9,650 bases of DNA from Candidatus Cloacimonadota bacterium (GCA_017996595.1 JAGOGT010000023.1:1-9650), one strand, 5' to 3'. Shown: positions 1 to 7,250, numbered from the stretch's first letter. A program made the numbers and translations. Notes: a model not told the origin generated them from the sequence alone.

Positions 1-770
1 CCAGCGGCAGCAAGCTTGGCTGCGAAACCACCCTCAGCGCTCTTCCCCACGACGCTACGCAAGCGCAGTTAGCAGCCCTTATTGAGGCGGCCAATGCCGA
101 TCCCCTGATTAGTGGCATAATGCTCCAAAAACCACTTCCTCGCAGCTTTGATGAGCCTTTTATCAATAGCCTCATCTCCCCCGATAAAGATTTGGATGCC
201 ATCCATCCGCTCAATCTGGGACACATTATGGCCGAAAGCGATGGATTTTTGCCATGCACCCCGGCTGCGGTGCTGTTTTTGATGAAGTATTATGGCATTG
301 ATCCCTCCCAGGGTAACACCGTTATCCTGGGGCGGAGCAATGTGGTAGGCAAACCCCTGGCAAATATGCTCCTCTGGAAGAAGCCCTTTGCCAATGCCAC
401 GGTTACTATTTGTCACAGCCGTACTCCCGAGCTGCGCCGGATTACCCAGAATGCCGATATTCTCATTGCCGCTATTGGCAAGCCCAATTTCATTAATGCC
501 GAGATGATAAAAGAAAATTCTATCCTCATTGATGTGGGAATTAATGAGGTTAAGAGCCCCGAAGGCAAAAGCAGCTTTGTGGGGGATATAGACTATAACT
601 CTTGCTTCTCCAAAGTTTTGGCAATCACTCCGGTTCCGGGTGGAATCGGCAGAATCACTACTTCCATGCTCTATCTGAATCTGGTGAAAGCCAGCTTGAG
701 GAGCCAAGGCATAAACAAATTTATTGACGAATACATCGACCTTATTTTTAGTGGAAAACAGAATGAATAA
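1..770 (+). CDS. folD: FolD, bifunctional methylene-THF dehydrogenase / methenyl-THF cyclohydrolase (5' end missing)
   Basis: Cytosolic enzyme that interconverts 5,10-methylene-THF, 5,10-methenyl-THF and 10-formyl-THF, supplying one-carbon units for purines and formyl-Met. The reading frame is open from base 3 and gives 255 codons before TAA at 768-770. By comparison with known FolD proteins of about 285-295 residues, roughly 58 N-terminal residues, including the Tyr-x3-Lys catalytic motif, lie left of the window. Visible family hallmarks in order: GIMLQKPLP (114-140), the DKDLDAIHP folate-site segment (183-209), the PCTP segment near 256, the Rossmann-type VILGRSNVVGKP segment (from about 322), DVGIN (about 532), and ITPVPGGIG (624-650). 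The two signature motifs deviate from consensus: DAIHP for DGFHP-like, and GIGRIT for GVGPMT. The C-terminus runs some ten residues beyond E. coli FolD. The next gene starts 23 nt downstream, so they may be co-transcribed. The family assignment is secure; altered kinetics from the substitutions is inference. Confidence 0.95.
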   Translation, partial: SGSKLGCETTLSALPHDATQAQLAALIEAANADPLISGIMLQKPLPRSFDEPFINSLISPDKDLDAIHPLNLGHIMAESDGFLPCTPAAVLFLMKYYGIDPSQGNTVILGRSNVVGKPLANMLLWKKPFANATVTICHSRTPELRRITQNADILIAAIGKPNFINAEMIKENSILIDVGINEVKSPEGKSSFVGDIDYNSCFSKVLAITPVPGGIGRITTSMLYLNLVKASLRSQGINKFIDEYIDLIFSGKQNE

Positions 771-783
771 TTACCCGATGTTT

Positions 784-790
784 GGGAGGA
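784..790 (+). promoter_or_regulatory. Ribosome binding site deciding the start of the large lipoprotein
   Basis: The purine run GGGAGGA sits directly before two consecutive ATG codons (791 and 794). The GGAGG core (785-789) is 1 nt from ATG 791 and 4 nt from ATG 794, so the second ATG has the better spacing. A TTG at 782 overlaps the site itself and is unlikely to be a start. Confidence 0.6.
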
Positions 791-793
791 ATG

Positions 794-3184
794 ATGCCAA
801 GTAAGAGTATTAAGCTCTTGTCCATCATCACGATGTTGATTCTGACCGTGGTGCTTTTCAGCGGTTGCGGGAAGTCGGGAAGCCGGCTGCCCAATAACCC
901 GCCCACCATTGAGATCACATCTTTTGAAGGCTGGGACAGCACCTATGTAGCAGCCGCATATGATACAACTATCACCTATACATTCCAGCAACGTATCTAC
1001 TGGAATGCCAAAGACGTTGATGGCATAATCGCCGGATACGCTTTCAGGATTCTGGATAATGCCGGAAACCCGGTTCCCACTCCCGGTTATGATGTCATCG
1101 ACGATGAAGGCATCCTCACCCCCGCGGCCCTTTTACCCTATGGCAAAGGCTGGGTGATCCATTATCTGGAGGGCGCCGATCAAACTATTCCGCTTTCGCA
1201 ACCGGAAGCCGGAAGAACCATCTGGAGCTCCCAGAAGTATGCCGTGATCAATTTCCCTTCTGCCGATATCAATGGCAATCCCATCACCAAATATAACCGA
1301 TTTGAAGTGGTGGCCATCGACGATCGGGGGGCGATCACCGCAGAAGCTGCCTGGCGTAATTTCAAAACAACCTCAGCCCGGCCGAAATGCACTCTCAGTA
1401 CCACCAAGGGTAATCCCAATGGCAAAAGCGTGGGCTCAGGAATGAAGCTTAATTTCAGCATGACGGATTCTGATCCCTTCATTTCCCCGCTGCCCTACAA
1501 ATACGAATTCCAAATGATGAAAACCAATGCCGATGGCTCAGCGATCATTCCGGGAAGCGAATCTCCCTGGTACAATACCGAGAATCAGCATAAGATTTCG
1601 GAATATCTGCTCACCCGCTACACCGATCCGCCTTTAACCTATGACCTCAACGAAGTGGGCGCGGTGGTTCAGCAAACCCGCATCGTGGCCAGGGTTACCG
1701 ACATGGCCGGCGTGGTTTCTCTCCCGGATACAAATTCCGTTATGACCTTCATGGTTAAACCCGGATACCGTCCCAAAACTTTGATCTATCCTACCAAAAC
1801 CTATGCCTTGGGCGATTATCACTATGAAGACTGGAATGACGACACCACCGAAGAAGTACTGCCAAATTCCATGACCAGTGGTTCCCAACGCTTTGCCACG
1901 CCTTTCTTTAAGGATACGCATGGCAATTTCACCGCTGTTTATTCCCCCAATCTCAAGGTTTGGATCCGCTGGGGCTGGTGGGGTGAATATGGTAACGTAA
2001 CCACCGGCGGCACCACCATCTACTCCGAAGACCCCTACAACAAGAAAGTGGATGTGGTTTTGGACCGCACTACCAACGAGAATTATTTCAGCGAAATCAC
2101 CTTCTTCCATCTTCGTTATGATGGCAAGCCCTACAATTTCCCGCCCTACGCTCATTCCATCGCTACTGACGAGAATGGCAACAAGTGGCTGCGCGTACCC
2201 GTTTTATCCCCCCTGGGACAATCCATTGTCTTAACGGGATTGCCGGTTCCGCCTACTACCGAGCCCGGAGTGCATCGCTTTGAAGTGCGCTGCGAAGACC
2301 TGCAGGGTGAAGTCGATCCCATCGGCGCTGTGTTGGAATACCATCTGCACTCCTACAAAGATCCTGCCAGCCGCAATGGCATCCTGATTATCGACGATGA
2401 TGAGCATAGCGCCCAAACTTCGCCCGATGATCTGGTAAATCAAAAATACCTGAATATGATCTCCGATTATAATGGCCCCAAGGTGATGATCCGGCATACC
2501 TTCGATACCAGTGCCGGCGATACCCGCATGGATGCCAGAAGAAGACACCTCGCCTTCAGCGATCTGCAAAACTATAAGCTGGTGATCTACCACTCCGATA
2601 ATCCCTCCAATACCGGTAACTTGATGTATGACATCGACGGCCTGGCTCTATATATGATCTGGGGTGGCAATCTGGTATTGTCCCATACTCACAAGCTTTC
2701 CTCCATCCTCAGTGAGGTTAGCAAAAATGGCGTGCGCAGTACCTTCATCCGCTATCTGGGACTTCCCGACGTGCCAAATCTGCCCTACCTTAGCAATTCT
2801 CTGGCTAATAACGCCTTCTTGCAAATTGCCAAGGGTCAGCAAACATATCCGGATCTACATCTGCTGGAGCCTTCAGGGGACCCCAATAATCCCTACACGC
2901 ATTTCGTTTCCACGGTTGCGCTCAGGGATGGCTTATCGGCGGTAACCTACTTCCCCGCTTCTACAAATGACGATGTTATCTATAGGCTCGGTTCCAAGCC
3001 CACGGACTACCCTCTGTATCCGCCAACGCCGGAGCAATACGCCGAATTTAACGACAAGATCATCGGCCTCCGCAGAATTAGTAACAATAACGCCCATTCC
3101 TATCTCTTCGGATTCCCCCTGTCCTATATGAACGACGCTGATACCAAAGCCATGATGAATAAAATCATCAGCGAAGTAATGTAA
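794..3184 (+). CDS. Large multidomain lipoprotein of unknown function, Ig-like domains plus C-terminal GATase-like domain
   Basis: I do not recognise a named family. The 796-residue product has a lipoprotein signal: Lys4 and Lys7, a hydrophobic stretch about residues 8-22, then LFSG before Cys25. It is therefore probably exported and lipidated. After a short linker, three beta-rich segments resemble Ig/Fn3-like modules: about 33-190 (with YWNAKDVDG and FEVVAIDDRG strands), about 197-321, and about 322-520 (Trp/Tyr-rich, with FEVRCEDLQG near its end). The last part, about 528-796, opens with a strand ILIIDDD (530-536). It also contains a YKLVIYHSD segment and WGGNLVLS (623-630). That pattern recalls the class I glutamine-amidotransferase/ThuA-like fold found at the end of some FCB-group surface lipoproteins; no catalytic triad can be claimed. 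The gene follows folD by 23 nt and ends at a strong terminator. Placement in the cell envelope is inferred; substrate and role are unknown. Confidence 0.85.
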   Translation: MPSKSIKLLSIITMLILTVVLFSGCGKSGSRLPNNPPTIEITSFEGWDSTYVAAAYDTTITYTFQQRIYWNAKDVDGIIAGYAFRILDNAGNPVPTPGYDVIDDEGILTPAALLPYGKGWVIHYLEGADQTIPLSQPEAGRTIWSSQKYAVINFPSADINGNPITKYNRFEVVAIDDRGAITAEAAWRNFKTTSARPKCTLSTTKGNPNGKSVGSGMKLNFSMTDSDPFISPLPYKYEFQMMKTNADGSAIIPGSESPWYNTENQHKISEYLLTRYTDPPLTYDLNEVGAVVQQTRIVARVTDMAGVVSLPDTNSVMTFMVKPGYRPKTLIYPTKTYALGDYHYEDWNDDTTEEVLPNSMTSGSQRFATPFFKDTHGNFTAVYSPNLKVWIRWGWWGEYGNVTTGGTTIYSEDPYNKKVDVVLDRTTNENYFSEITFFHLRYDGKPYNFPPYAHSIATDENGNKWLRVPVLSPLGQSIVLTGLPVPPTTEPGVHRFEVRCEDLQGEVDPIGAVLEYHLHSYKDPASRNGILIIDDDEHSAQTSPDDLVNQKYLNMISDYNGPKVMIRHTFDTSAGDTRMDARRRHLAFSDLQNYKLVIYHSDNPSNTGNLMYDIDGLALYMIWGGNLVLSHTHKLSSILSEVSKNGVRSTFIRYLGLPDVPNLPYLSNSLANNAFLQIAKGQQTYPDLHLLEPSGDPNNPYTHFVSTVALRDGLSAVTYFPASTNDDVIYRLGSKPTDYPLYPPTPEQYAEFNDKIIGLRRISNNNAHSYLFGFPLSYMNDADTKAMMNKIISEVM

Positions 3185-3201
3185 ATATCACCTCTTAGAG
3201 T

Positions 3202-3236
3202 AAAGAACCGGTCATTAGTGGCCGGTTCTTTTTTTT
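3202..3236 (+). terminator. Intrinsic terminator after the large lipoprotein
   Basis: AAAGAACCGG (3202-3211) pairs perfectly with CCGGTTCTTT (3222-3231). A U-G and a C-G pair extend the stem inward, leaving a 6-nt loop (3214-3219). A run of eight T follows at 3229-3236. It lies 18 nt after the TAA and probably ends the folD-lipoprotein transcript. Confidence 0.92.
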
Positions 3237-3291
3237 GCTGTCCCAAAAGCTTCCTTAAACCAAAATGAACTTATGCCTGGCAGCATCTTAT

Positions 3292-3320
3292 CGGCCTCCT
3301 CTCGATTCCATTGGAGGCTG
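3292..3320. repeat. Intergenic inverted repeat (hairpin)
   Basis: CGGCCTCC (3292-3299) pairs with GGAGGCTG (3313-3320), eight pairs including one G-U, around a 13-nt loop. No T tract follows, so it is not an intrinsic terminator. It sits in the 309-bp gap between the two lipoprotein genes (3185-3493). That gap otherwise holds the terminator, a direct repeat, a possible promoter and no convincing gene. Role unknown. Confidence 0.5.
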
Positions 3321-3377
3321 TCCGGAGCTGCAGAACACAGCATCGATATTGGTCTTGGGAAGCTGTACCCAAAGAGC

Positions 3378-3465
3378 GGAAACACGATTTTTCACATAGC
3401 AAACAAAAAAAACTGTCATTTGAGTTTTTCCACCGAAATAACTTGACAGGAAAACGATTTTGCAC
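3378..3465 (+). repeat. Imperfect direct repeat upstream of the SUMF1-type lipoprotein
   Basis: GGAAACACGATTTTTCAC (3378-3395) recurs as GGAAAACGATTTTGCAC (3449-3465), differing by one inserted base and one substitution, with start points 71 bp apart. The second copy lies just after a TTGACA hexamer (3443-3448), inside the presumed promoter spacer. It could be a pair of regulator sites or the trace of a small duplication; the sequence alone does not decide. Confidence 0.5.
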
Positions 3466-3474
3466 GAGTAGTAT
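3443..3474 (+). promoter_or_regulatory. Possible sigma70-type promoter for the SUMF1-type lipoprotein
   Basis: A perfect TTGACA hexamer lies at 3443-3448. The best -10-like hexamer, TAGTAT, is at 3469-3474, and the same hexamer recurs at 3476-3481. The 20-bp spacer is longer than the usual 16-18 and the 5' leader would be very short, so only the -35 element is convincing. A promoter is expected here because a terminator lies upstream. The -35 overlaps a short inverted repeat, CTGTCA (3413-3418) and TGACAG (3444-3449). Confidence 0.35.
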
Positions 3475-3493
3475 CTAGTATAAGGAGAAAGAT

Positions 3494-4855
3494 ATGAAAG
3501 CTGTAAAATTACTCTTAATACTTGTCGCAGCCTTGATGCTTCTGGCATCCTGCGATGATACGTCCACCAATCCCAATCAATGCGCCACCCCGGTGATCAG
3601 CCCGGCTACCGGTACCTATAGTACCAATCAAACCGTTACCATCACCACCGTTACCGATGGCGCCACCATTCGCTACACTCTGGATGGAACCACTCCTGAT
3701 TCCACTTCCACCGTGTACGCCACACCTTTTGTGGTAGCTGTAACCACTACCGTTAAAGCCATCGCTTTTAAGGACGGCATGGATGATAGCCTTGTCGCCA
3801 CCGAAACCCTCAGCATCGATTATGAGCAATGTGCCGCTCCCGTTATTACTCCTGCCGCCGGCACCTATATGACTGCTCAAACTATCACCATCACCACCAC
3901 CACTGCCGGTGCCACCATCAAATACACCATGGATGGAACTGATCCCATTGCCACTTCCCCCACTTACACCACCCCCTTCCAGCTCGATCATAATGCCACC
4001 ATCAAAGCGATGGCCATTAAGGATCAGATGGATAACAGCGCTATCAGCAACGTTGCTTACGTTGTTTATAACAATATGATCAGCTTAACCGGTGGCAGCT
4101 TCACGATGGGACGCACCACCGGAACTGGTTATGCGGATGAGCTTCCCACCCACTCTGTTACCCTTTCACCTTTCTATATGGGCAAGTATGAAGTTACTCA
4201 AGCCGAATGGTTCGAAGTAATGGGAACCAATCCCTCTCACTTCACTGGCGACACCAATAAGCCCGTGGAAATGGTGAGCTTCTATTCCATCCTCGTTTAT
4301 TGTAACAAGCGCAGTATGCTAGAAGGCCTGGACCCCGTTTACACCATCAGTAATTCCACCAATCCGGCCAACTGGGGTGCCATTCCTTCCATTAATAATA
4401 CCACTTGGAATGCTGCCGCCATGAATATGAATGCCAATGGTTACCGTTTGCCCACTGAAGCGGAATGGGAATTTGCAGCCCGCGGTGGCTCCAATACTCC
4501 TGATTTCCTCTATTCCGGCAGCGATAATGCTGGCGACGTGGCATGGTACAATTCCAATGCCGGTGCCGCCACTCATGCCGTGGGCAACAAAGCCGACAAT
4601 GGCCTTGGTTTCTACGATATGTCCGGTAACGTGCAAGAATGGGTTTGGGACTGGTATTCTGCCACCTATTACAATAGCAGCCCTGCCAACAACCCCACCG
4701 GTCCTGCCACTGGAACTCTGCACACCATTCGTGGTGGAGGCTGGGATGATCCCGCCGGTAATTGCCGCGTAGCCTTCCGTAACTGGGGTTCCCCTGAAAA
4801 AGGTGATCCCAAGGTAAAGAACTCGAAGCTGGGCTTCAGAGTAGTAAGAAAGTAA
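3494..4855 (+). CDS. Lipoprotein with two chitobiase C-terminal-type repeats and an FGE/SUMF1-family domain
   Basis: The 453-residue product starts at an ATG with AAGGAG (3482-3487) 6 nt upstream. A classical lipoprotein signal ends in LLAS before Cys20. Two tandem repeats follow (about 30-109 and 113-192). Each opens Cys-Ala-x-Pro-Val-Ile and carries the pattern GTY..(T)Q T(V/I)TI ... GATI(R/K)YT(L/M)DGT.P, typical of the CHB_HEX_C_1 domain. About 27 of 38 aligned core residues match between the copies. Residues 195-453 form an FGE-sulfatase (SUMF1) domain: GGSFTMG, YEVTQAEW, GYRLPTEAEWEFAARGG, GLGFYDMSGNVQEWVWDWY, RGGGW (413-417), and LGFRVVRK at the very end. Only one cysteine (Cys424) lies in the segment where true formylglycine-generating enzymes carry their catalytic Cys pair, so enzymatic FGE activity is doubtful. 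A binding or structural role on the cell surface is more likely, by inference. It has its own terminator and is probably monocistronic. Confidence 0.92.
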   Translation: MKAVKLLLILVAALMLLASCDDTSTNPNQCATPVISPATGTYSTNQTVTITTVTDGATIRYTLDGTTPDSTSTVYATPFVVAVTTTVKAIAFKDGMDDSLVATETLSIDYEQCAAPVITPAAGTYMTAQTITITTTTAGATIKYTMDGTDPIATSPTYTTPFQLDHNATIKAMAIKDQMDNSAISNVAYVVYNNMISLTGGSFTMGRTTGTGYADELPTHSVTLSPFYMGKYEVTQAEWFEVMGTNPSHFTGDTNKPVEMVSFYSILVYCNKRSMLEGLDPVYTISNSTNPANWGAIPSINNTTWNAAAMNMNANGYRLPTEAEWEFAARGGSNTPDFLYSGSDNAGDVAWYNSNAGAATHAVGNKADNGLGFYDMSGNVQEWVWDWYSATYYNSSPANNPTGPATGTLHTIRGGGWDDPAGNCRVAFRNWGSPEKGDPKVKNSKLGFRVVRK

Positions 4856-4880
4856 CTGATAAAAGCAAGTTATATAATAC

Positions 4881-4914
4881 AAACTGCGGGACATTGCTCC
4901 CGCAGTTTTTTTTT
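4881..4914 (+). terminator. Intrinsic terminator after the SUMF1-type lipoprotein
   Basis: AAACTGCGGGA (4881-4891) and TCCCGCAGTTT (4898-4908) form a perfect 11-bp stem with a 6-nt loop. Nine consecutive T follow at 4906-4914. It starts 25 nt after the TAA and separates this gene from the pyr operon. Confidence 0.95.
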
Positions 4915-4949
4915 GCGACCTGGCTGTTTGCATTTTCTACAGAATTTCC

Positions 4950-4976
4950 TTGACCAAATTCGCCCTGATATATAAT
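4950..4976 (+). promoter_or_regulatory. Promoter of the pyrBCKD operon
   Basis: TTGACC (4950-4955) and a perfect TATAAT (4971-4976) are separated by 15 bp, slightly short but with strong hexamers. The pair lies between an upstream terminator and pyrB, where a promoter is needed. Transcription would start near 4983, giving a leader of about 40 nt, too short for a conventional terminator/antiterminator attenuator. Confidence 0.65.
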
Positions 4977-4996
4977 GACCACATTACCTTTAATCA

Positions 4997-5018
4997 CAGC
5001 CAGTGAGCTGGAAAGGAG
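4997..5018 (+). promoter_or_regulatory. Leader hairpin and ribosome binding site of pyrB
   Basis: AAGGAG (5013-5018) lies 5 nt before ATG 5024 and fixes that start over the GTG at 5003. Immediately upstream, CAGC/GCTG (4997-5000 with 5007-5010), or alternatively CCAG/CTGG (5000-5003 with 5008-5011), forms a small hairpin. It contains CCAGTGAG, which fits the CCNGNGAG core of the PyrR-binding loop; the flanking bases fit poorly. The ribosome binding site is well supported; a regulatory role for the hairpin is speculative. Confidence 0.5.
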
Positions 5019-5023
5019 CAAAG

Positions 5024-5962
5024 ATGACGCCAAACCCTCAATTTATCGGACGCAACATGTTCGACCTCGACGATTATTCCCATGATGAAATCATGTATAT
5101 CCTGGAAGCTGCCAAGGGCATGAAAGAGATAAACTTACGGGAATATAAGAAAATCCCCACCCTGCGTGGAAAAACCATTTGCACCCTCTTCATCGAAAAT
5201 AGCACCCGCACCCGCATGAGCTTTGAGCTGGCAGCCAATCGCCTCAGCGCTGATGTAGTAAGCTTTCAAGCCACCATCTCCGCCCTTCAAAAGGGTGAAA
5301 GCCTCCAAGACACCGTTTATACCCTCGATGCTATGGGCATTGACCTCTATTGCATTCGCCACAGCAGTCCCGGCAGCCCCCAATTGGTGCACAAGTATTC
5401 CGGCAAACCCGTGCTCAATGGCGGCGACGGACGTCATGCCCATCCCACCCAAGCACTTCTGGATATCTTTTCCATTTGGGAAAAGCTTGGGGATCTGAGC
5501 GGACTGAAAATCACCATTGTGGGCGATATCTTGAATAGCCGCGTGGTGCGTTCCAACCTCATTGGCATGCAAAAACTCGGCGCCAGGCTAACCGTTTGCG
5601 GTCCCAAAACCCTGATGCCAGGGAATATGGAAAGCGTATATGGCTGCCGAGTGGAATATGACCTGGCCAAAGCTCTGGAAGATGCCGACGTGGTGATGGG
5701 CCTTAGAATGCAGCTGGAACGCATGACGGAAGGGCTTTTCCCCTCCCTGGAGGAATACAGCAAACACTATGTGCTTTCCAAGGATACCCTGAAGTATGCC
5801 AAAAAGAACGCGCTGATCATGCACCCCGGCCCCATGAACCGCGGCGTGGAAATCCTTCCCGAGATCGCCGACAGCAATCAAAGCGTGATTGTGGAACAGG
5901 TAGCCAATGGCGTTGCCGTGCGCATGGCCCTGATGTTTCTGATCCTGGGCGGCAGAGCATAA
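5024..5962 (+). CDS. pyrB: Aspartate carbamoyltransferase catalytic subunit
   Basis: Catalyses carbamoyl phosphate + L-aspartate to N-carbamoyl-L-aspartate, the first committed step of pyrimidine synthesis, in the cytosol. Its 312 residues match the usual length (E. coli 311). The carbamoyl-phosphate loop is ENSTRTRMSFE (Ser60-Arg64). A QKGES segment supplies the lysine of the 80s loop contributed across the trimer interface. HAHPTQALLD (His138, His140) follows, and then an LRMQLER segment like the Arg-x-Gln motif that contacts aspartate. HPGPMNRGVE (267 onward) closes the set. The LR.Q and HPGPMNRG forms resemble Bacillus-type enzymes rather than E. coli PyrB. No pyrI regulatory subunit is adjacent, so an unregulated trimer is likely, by inference. 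It is the first gene of a four-gene operon. Confidence 0.97.
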   Translation: MTPNPQFIGRNMFDLDDYSHDEIMYILEAAKGMKEINLREYKKIPTLRGKTICTLFIENSTRTRMSFELAANRLSADVVSFQATISALQKGESLQDTVYTLDAMGIDLYCIRHSSPGSPQLVHKYSGKPVLNGGDGRHAHPTQALLDIFSIWEKLGDLSGLKITIVGDILNSRVVRSNLIGMQKLGARLTVCGPKTLMPGNMESVYGCRVEYDLAKALEDADVVMGLRMQLERMTEGLFPSLEEYSKHYVLSKDTLKYAKKNALIMHPGPMNRGVEILPEIADSNQSVIVEQVANGVAVRMALMFLILGGRA

Positions 5963-5977
5963 AAGGAGAATGAGAAA

Positions 5978-7246
5978 ATGAAGATTTTAATAAAAAACGC
6001 CAAAATACTCGTGAAGGGAAAACTTAGCTCCCAAGATATCTTGCTGGACAGGAAAAGGATCGCCCAAATTGCTCCAAAAATCACCCAAAATGCGGATAAA
6101 ACTATCGATGCTAAAGGTGCTTGTGTATTCCCTGGATTCATCGATTTACACGTGCATCTGCGCGATCCTGGCCAAACCTACAAGGAAGATATCCTTACCG
6201 GAACCAGAGCCGCAGCGCATGGTGGTTTCACCGCTGTATGTGCCATGCCCAATACTGAGCCTGTAACCGACAATATCGCTTCTGTGGAATACATCCAGCT
6301 TCGCGCCAAAGAGCACGGCTCCGCCAGGGTTTACGTGGTGGGAGCGCTTACCAAAGGCTCCGCAGGCGAAGAGATATCGGAAATGGCCACCATGAAAAGC
6401 GGGGGCATTGTAGCCGTTAGTGACGACGGTAAATGCGTACAAAATTCCCGCTTGATGCTATCCTGCATGCGCTATGCCTCCAATTTCAAGATTCCCATCA
6501 TCATCCACGCCGAAGATTACTCGCTGGCCGGAAAGGGTCAGATTCATGCGGGAAAAGTGGCAACCCGGGTAGGGCTCAGCGGCATTCCCGGCCTGGCTGA
6601 AGAAGTGATAATCTCTCGTGATATCATGCTTGCCGAAGCTGCCGGGGCTAGATTGCACATTGCCCACATCTCCACTGCCAAATCCCTGGAACTGGTGCGT
6701 AGCGCCAAAGAGCGCGGATTGCCCATTACCTGCGAAGTAACCCCTCACCATCTGGTGATGAATGAAGAAGCCTGCGCAGATTTTGATACCAATACCAAGA
6801 TGAAACCGCCGCTCCGTTCCGAAAAGGATCGTCTGGCCTGCGTGCAAGCCCTGAAAGACGGCCTCATCGATTGCATCGCCACCGATCACGCTCCTCACGC
6901 CGATTTCGAGAAAGAAAAGGAATTTGACTATGCTCCCTTTGGAATTATCGGCCTGGAAACAGCTTTCCCCGTGCTTTACAAGCATCTCGTGCTTACCAGG
7001 GAACTAAGCCTGGAAAAGCTGGTGGATGCCCTAACCATCAAGCCGGCCAAAGTGATGAATCTCCCCGGAGGCGAGCTGGCTATCGGCAAGCCCGCGGATA
7101 TCACGATTATCGACCTCAATAAAGAAAGCCTTTTTACCCAGGAAACGATTCTTTCCAAAAGCAAAAACAGCCCCTGGCTGAACCAGAGTTTCCCCGGAAG
7201 AGTGCTATGGACGATCTGTAATGGCAATATTACCTATCAGGACTGA
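5978..7246 (+). CDS. pyrC: Dihydroorotase, class I
   Basis: Cytosolic zinc amidohydrolase that cyclises N-carbamoyl-aspartate to (S)-dihydroorotate. AAGGAG (5963-5968) lies 9 nt before the ATG, and pyrB stops 15 nt upstream. The 422 residues fit the class I family (about 420-430), not the shorter E. coli-type class II. The metal-site residues of the Bacillus enzyme can be matched: His58 and His60 in DLHVHLRDPG, Asp149/Asp150 in SDDG (an acidic ligand where class II uses carboxylated Lys), His177 in IIHAED, His230 in LHIAH, and Asp303 in ATDHAPH. Substrate-contact Arg62 and the conserved TPHHL (255-259) are also present. The C-terminus shows the usual GELAIGKPADI small beta-domain segment. All key residues are intact, so an active enzyme is expected rather than a PyrC-like pseudo-subunit. 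Confidence 0.97.
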   Translation: MKILIKNAKILVKGKLSSQDILLDRKRIAQIAPKITQNADKTIDAKGACVFPGFIDLHVHLRDPGQTYKEDILTGTRAAAHGGFTAVCAMPNTEPVTDNIASVEYIQLRAKEHGSARVYVVGALTKGSAGEEISEMATMKSGGIVAVSDDGKCVQNSRLMLSCMRYASNFKIPIIIHAEDYSLAGKGQIHAGKVATRVGLSGIPGLAEEVIISRDIMLAEAAGARLHIAHISTAKSLELVRSAKERGLPITCEVTPHHLVMNEEACADFDTNTKMKPPLRSEKDRLACVQALKDGLIDCIATDHAPHADFEKEKEFDYAPFGIIGLETAFPVLYKHLVLTRELSLEKLVDALTIKPAKVMNLPGGELAIGKPADITIIDLNKESLFTQETILSKSKNSPWLNQSFPGRVLWTICNGNITYQD

Positions 7247-7250
7247 ACCA

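Noticed and set aside
69..707. Long open frame of 212 codons on the - strand
   Set aside because: It lies wholly opposite folD, whose motifs are unmistakable; it has no recognisable domain and reflects codon usage of the sense gene.
782..793. TTG at 782 or ATG at 791 as start of the large lipoprotein
   Set aside because: TTG 782 overlaps the Shine-Dalgarno sequence, and ATG 791 leaves only 1 nt after the GGAGG core; ATG 794 is better placed, though 791 cannot be excluded.
3248..3364. Distant pairing AGCTTCC (3248-3254) with GGAAGCT (3358-3364), considered as the closing stem of a structured RNA
   Set aside because: Seven pairs over about 100 nt are expected by chance, and no nested structure or known RNA motif supports it.
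3271..3548. Two short - strand frames in and beyond the intergenic gap
   Set aside because: They overlap each other and the promoter and signal peptide of the next gene; the peptides show no family features.
3515..3991. 158-codon - strand frame rich in Gly, Ser and Ile
   Set aside because: It is antisense to the repetitive Thr-rich chitobiase-type repeats; its composition is the mirror of ACC/GCC codons, with no domain.
4873..4878. TATAAT hexamer before the terminator at 4881
   Set aside because: It has no -35 partner and would drive transcription straight into a strong terminator; it is probably just AT-rich sequence after the stop codon.
4319..4933. 204-codon - strand frame
   Set aside because: It runs through the 3' terminator and is antisense to the FGE domain; no motif supports it.
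5003..5023. GTG at 5003 as the pyrB start
   Set aside because: It lies upstream of the AAGGAG site and adds seven residues absent from typical PyrB; ATG 5024 has ideal spacing.
6458..6985. 175-codon - strand frame inside pyrC
   Set aside because: It is antisense to a fully conserved dihydroorotase, with no ribosome binding site or domain.
7221..7250. ATG at 7221 as the pyrK start
   Set aside because: It has no ribosome binding site, overlaps pyrC by 26 bases and adds ten residues not expected for PyrK.
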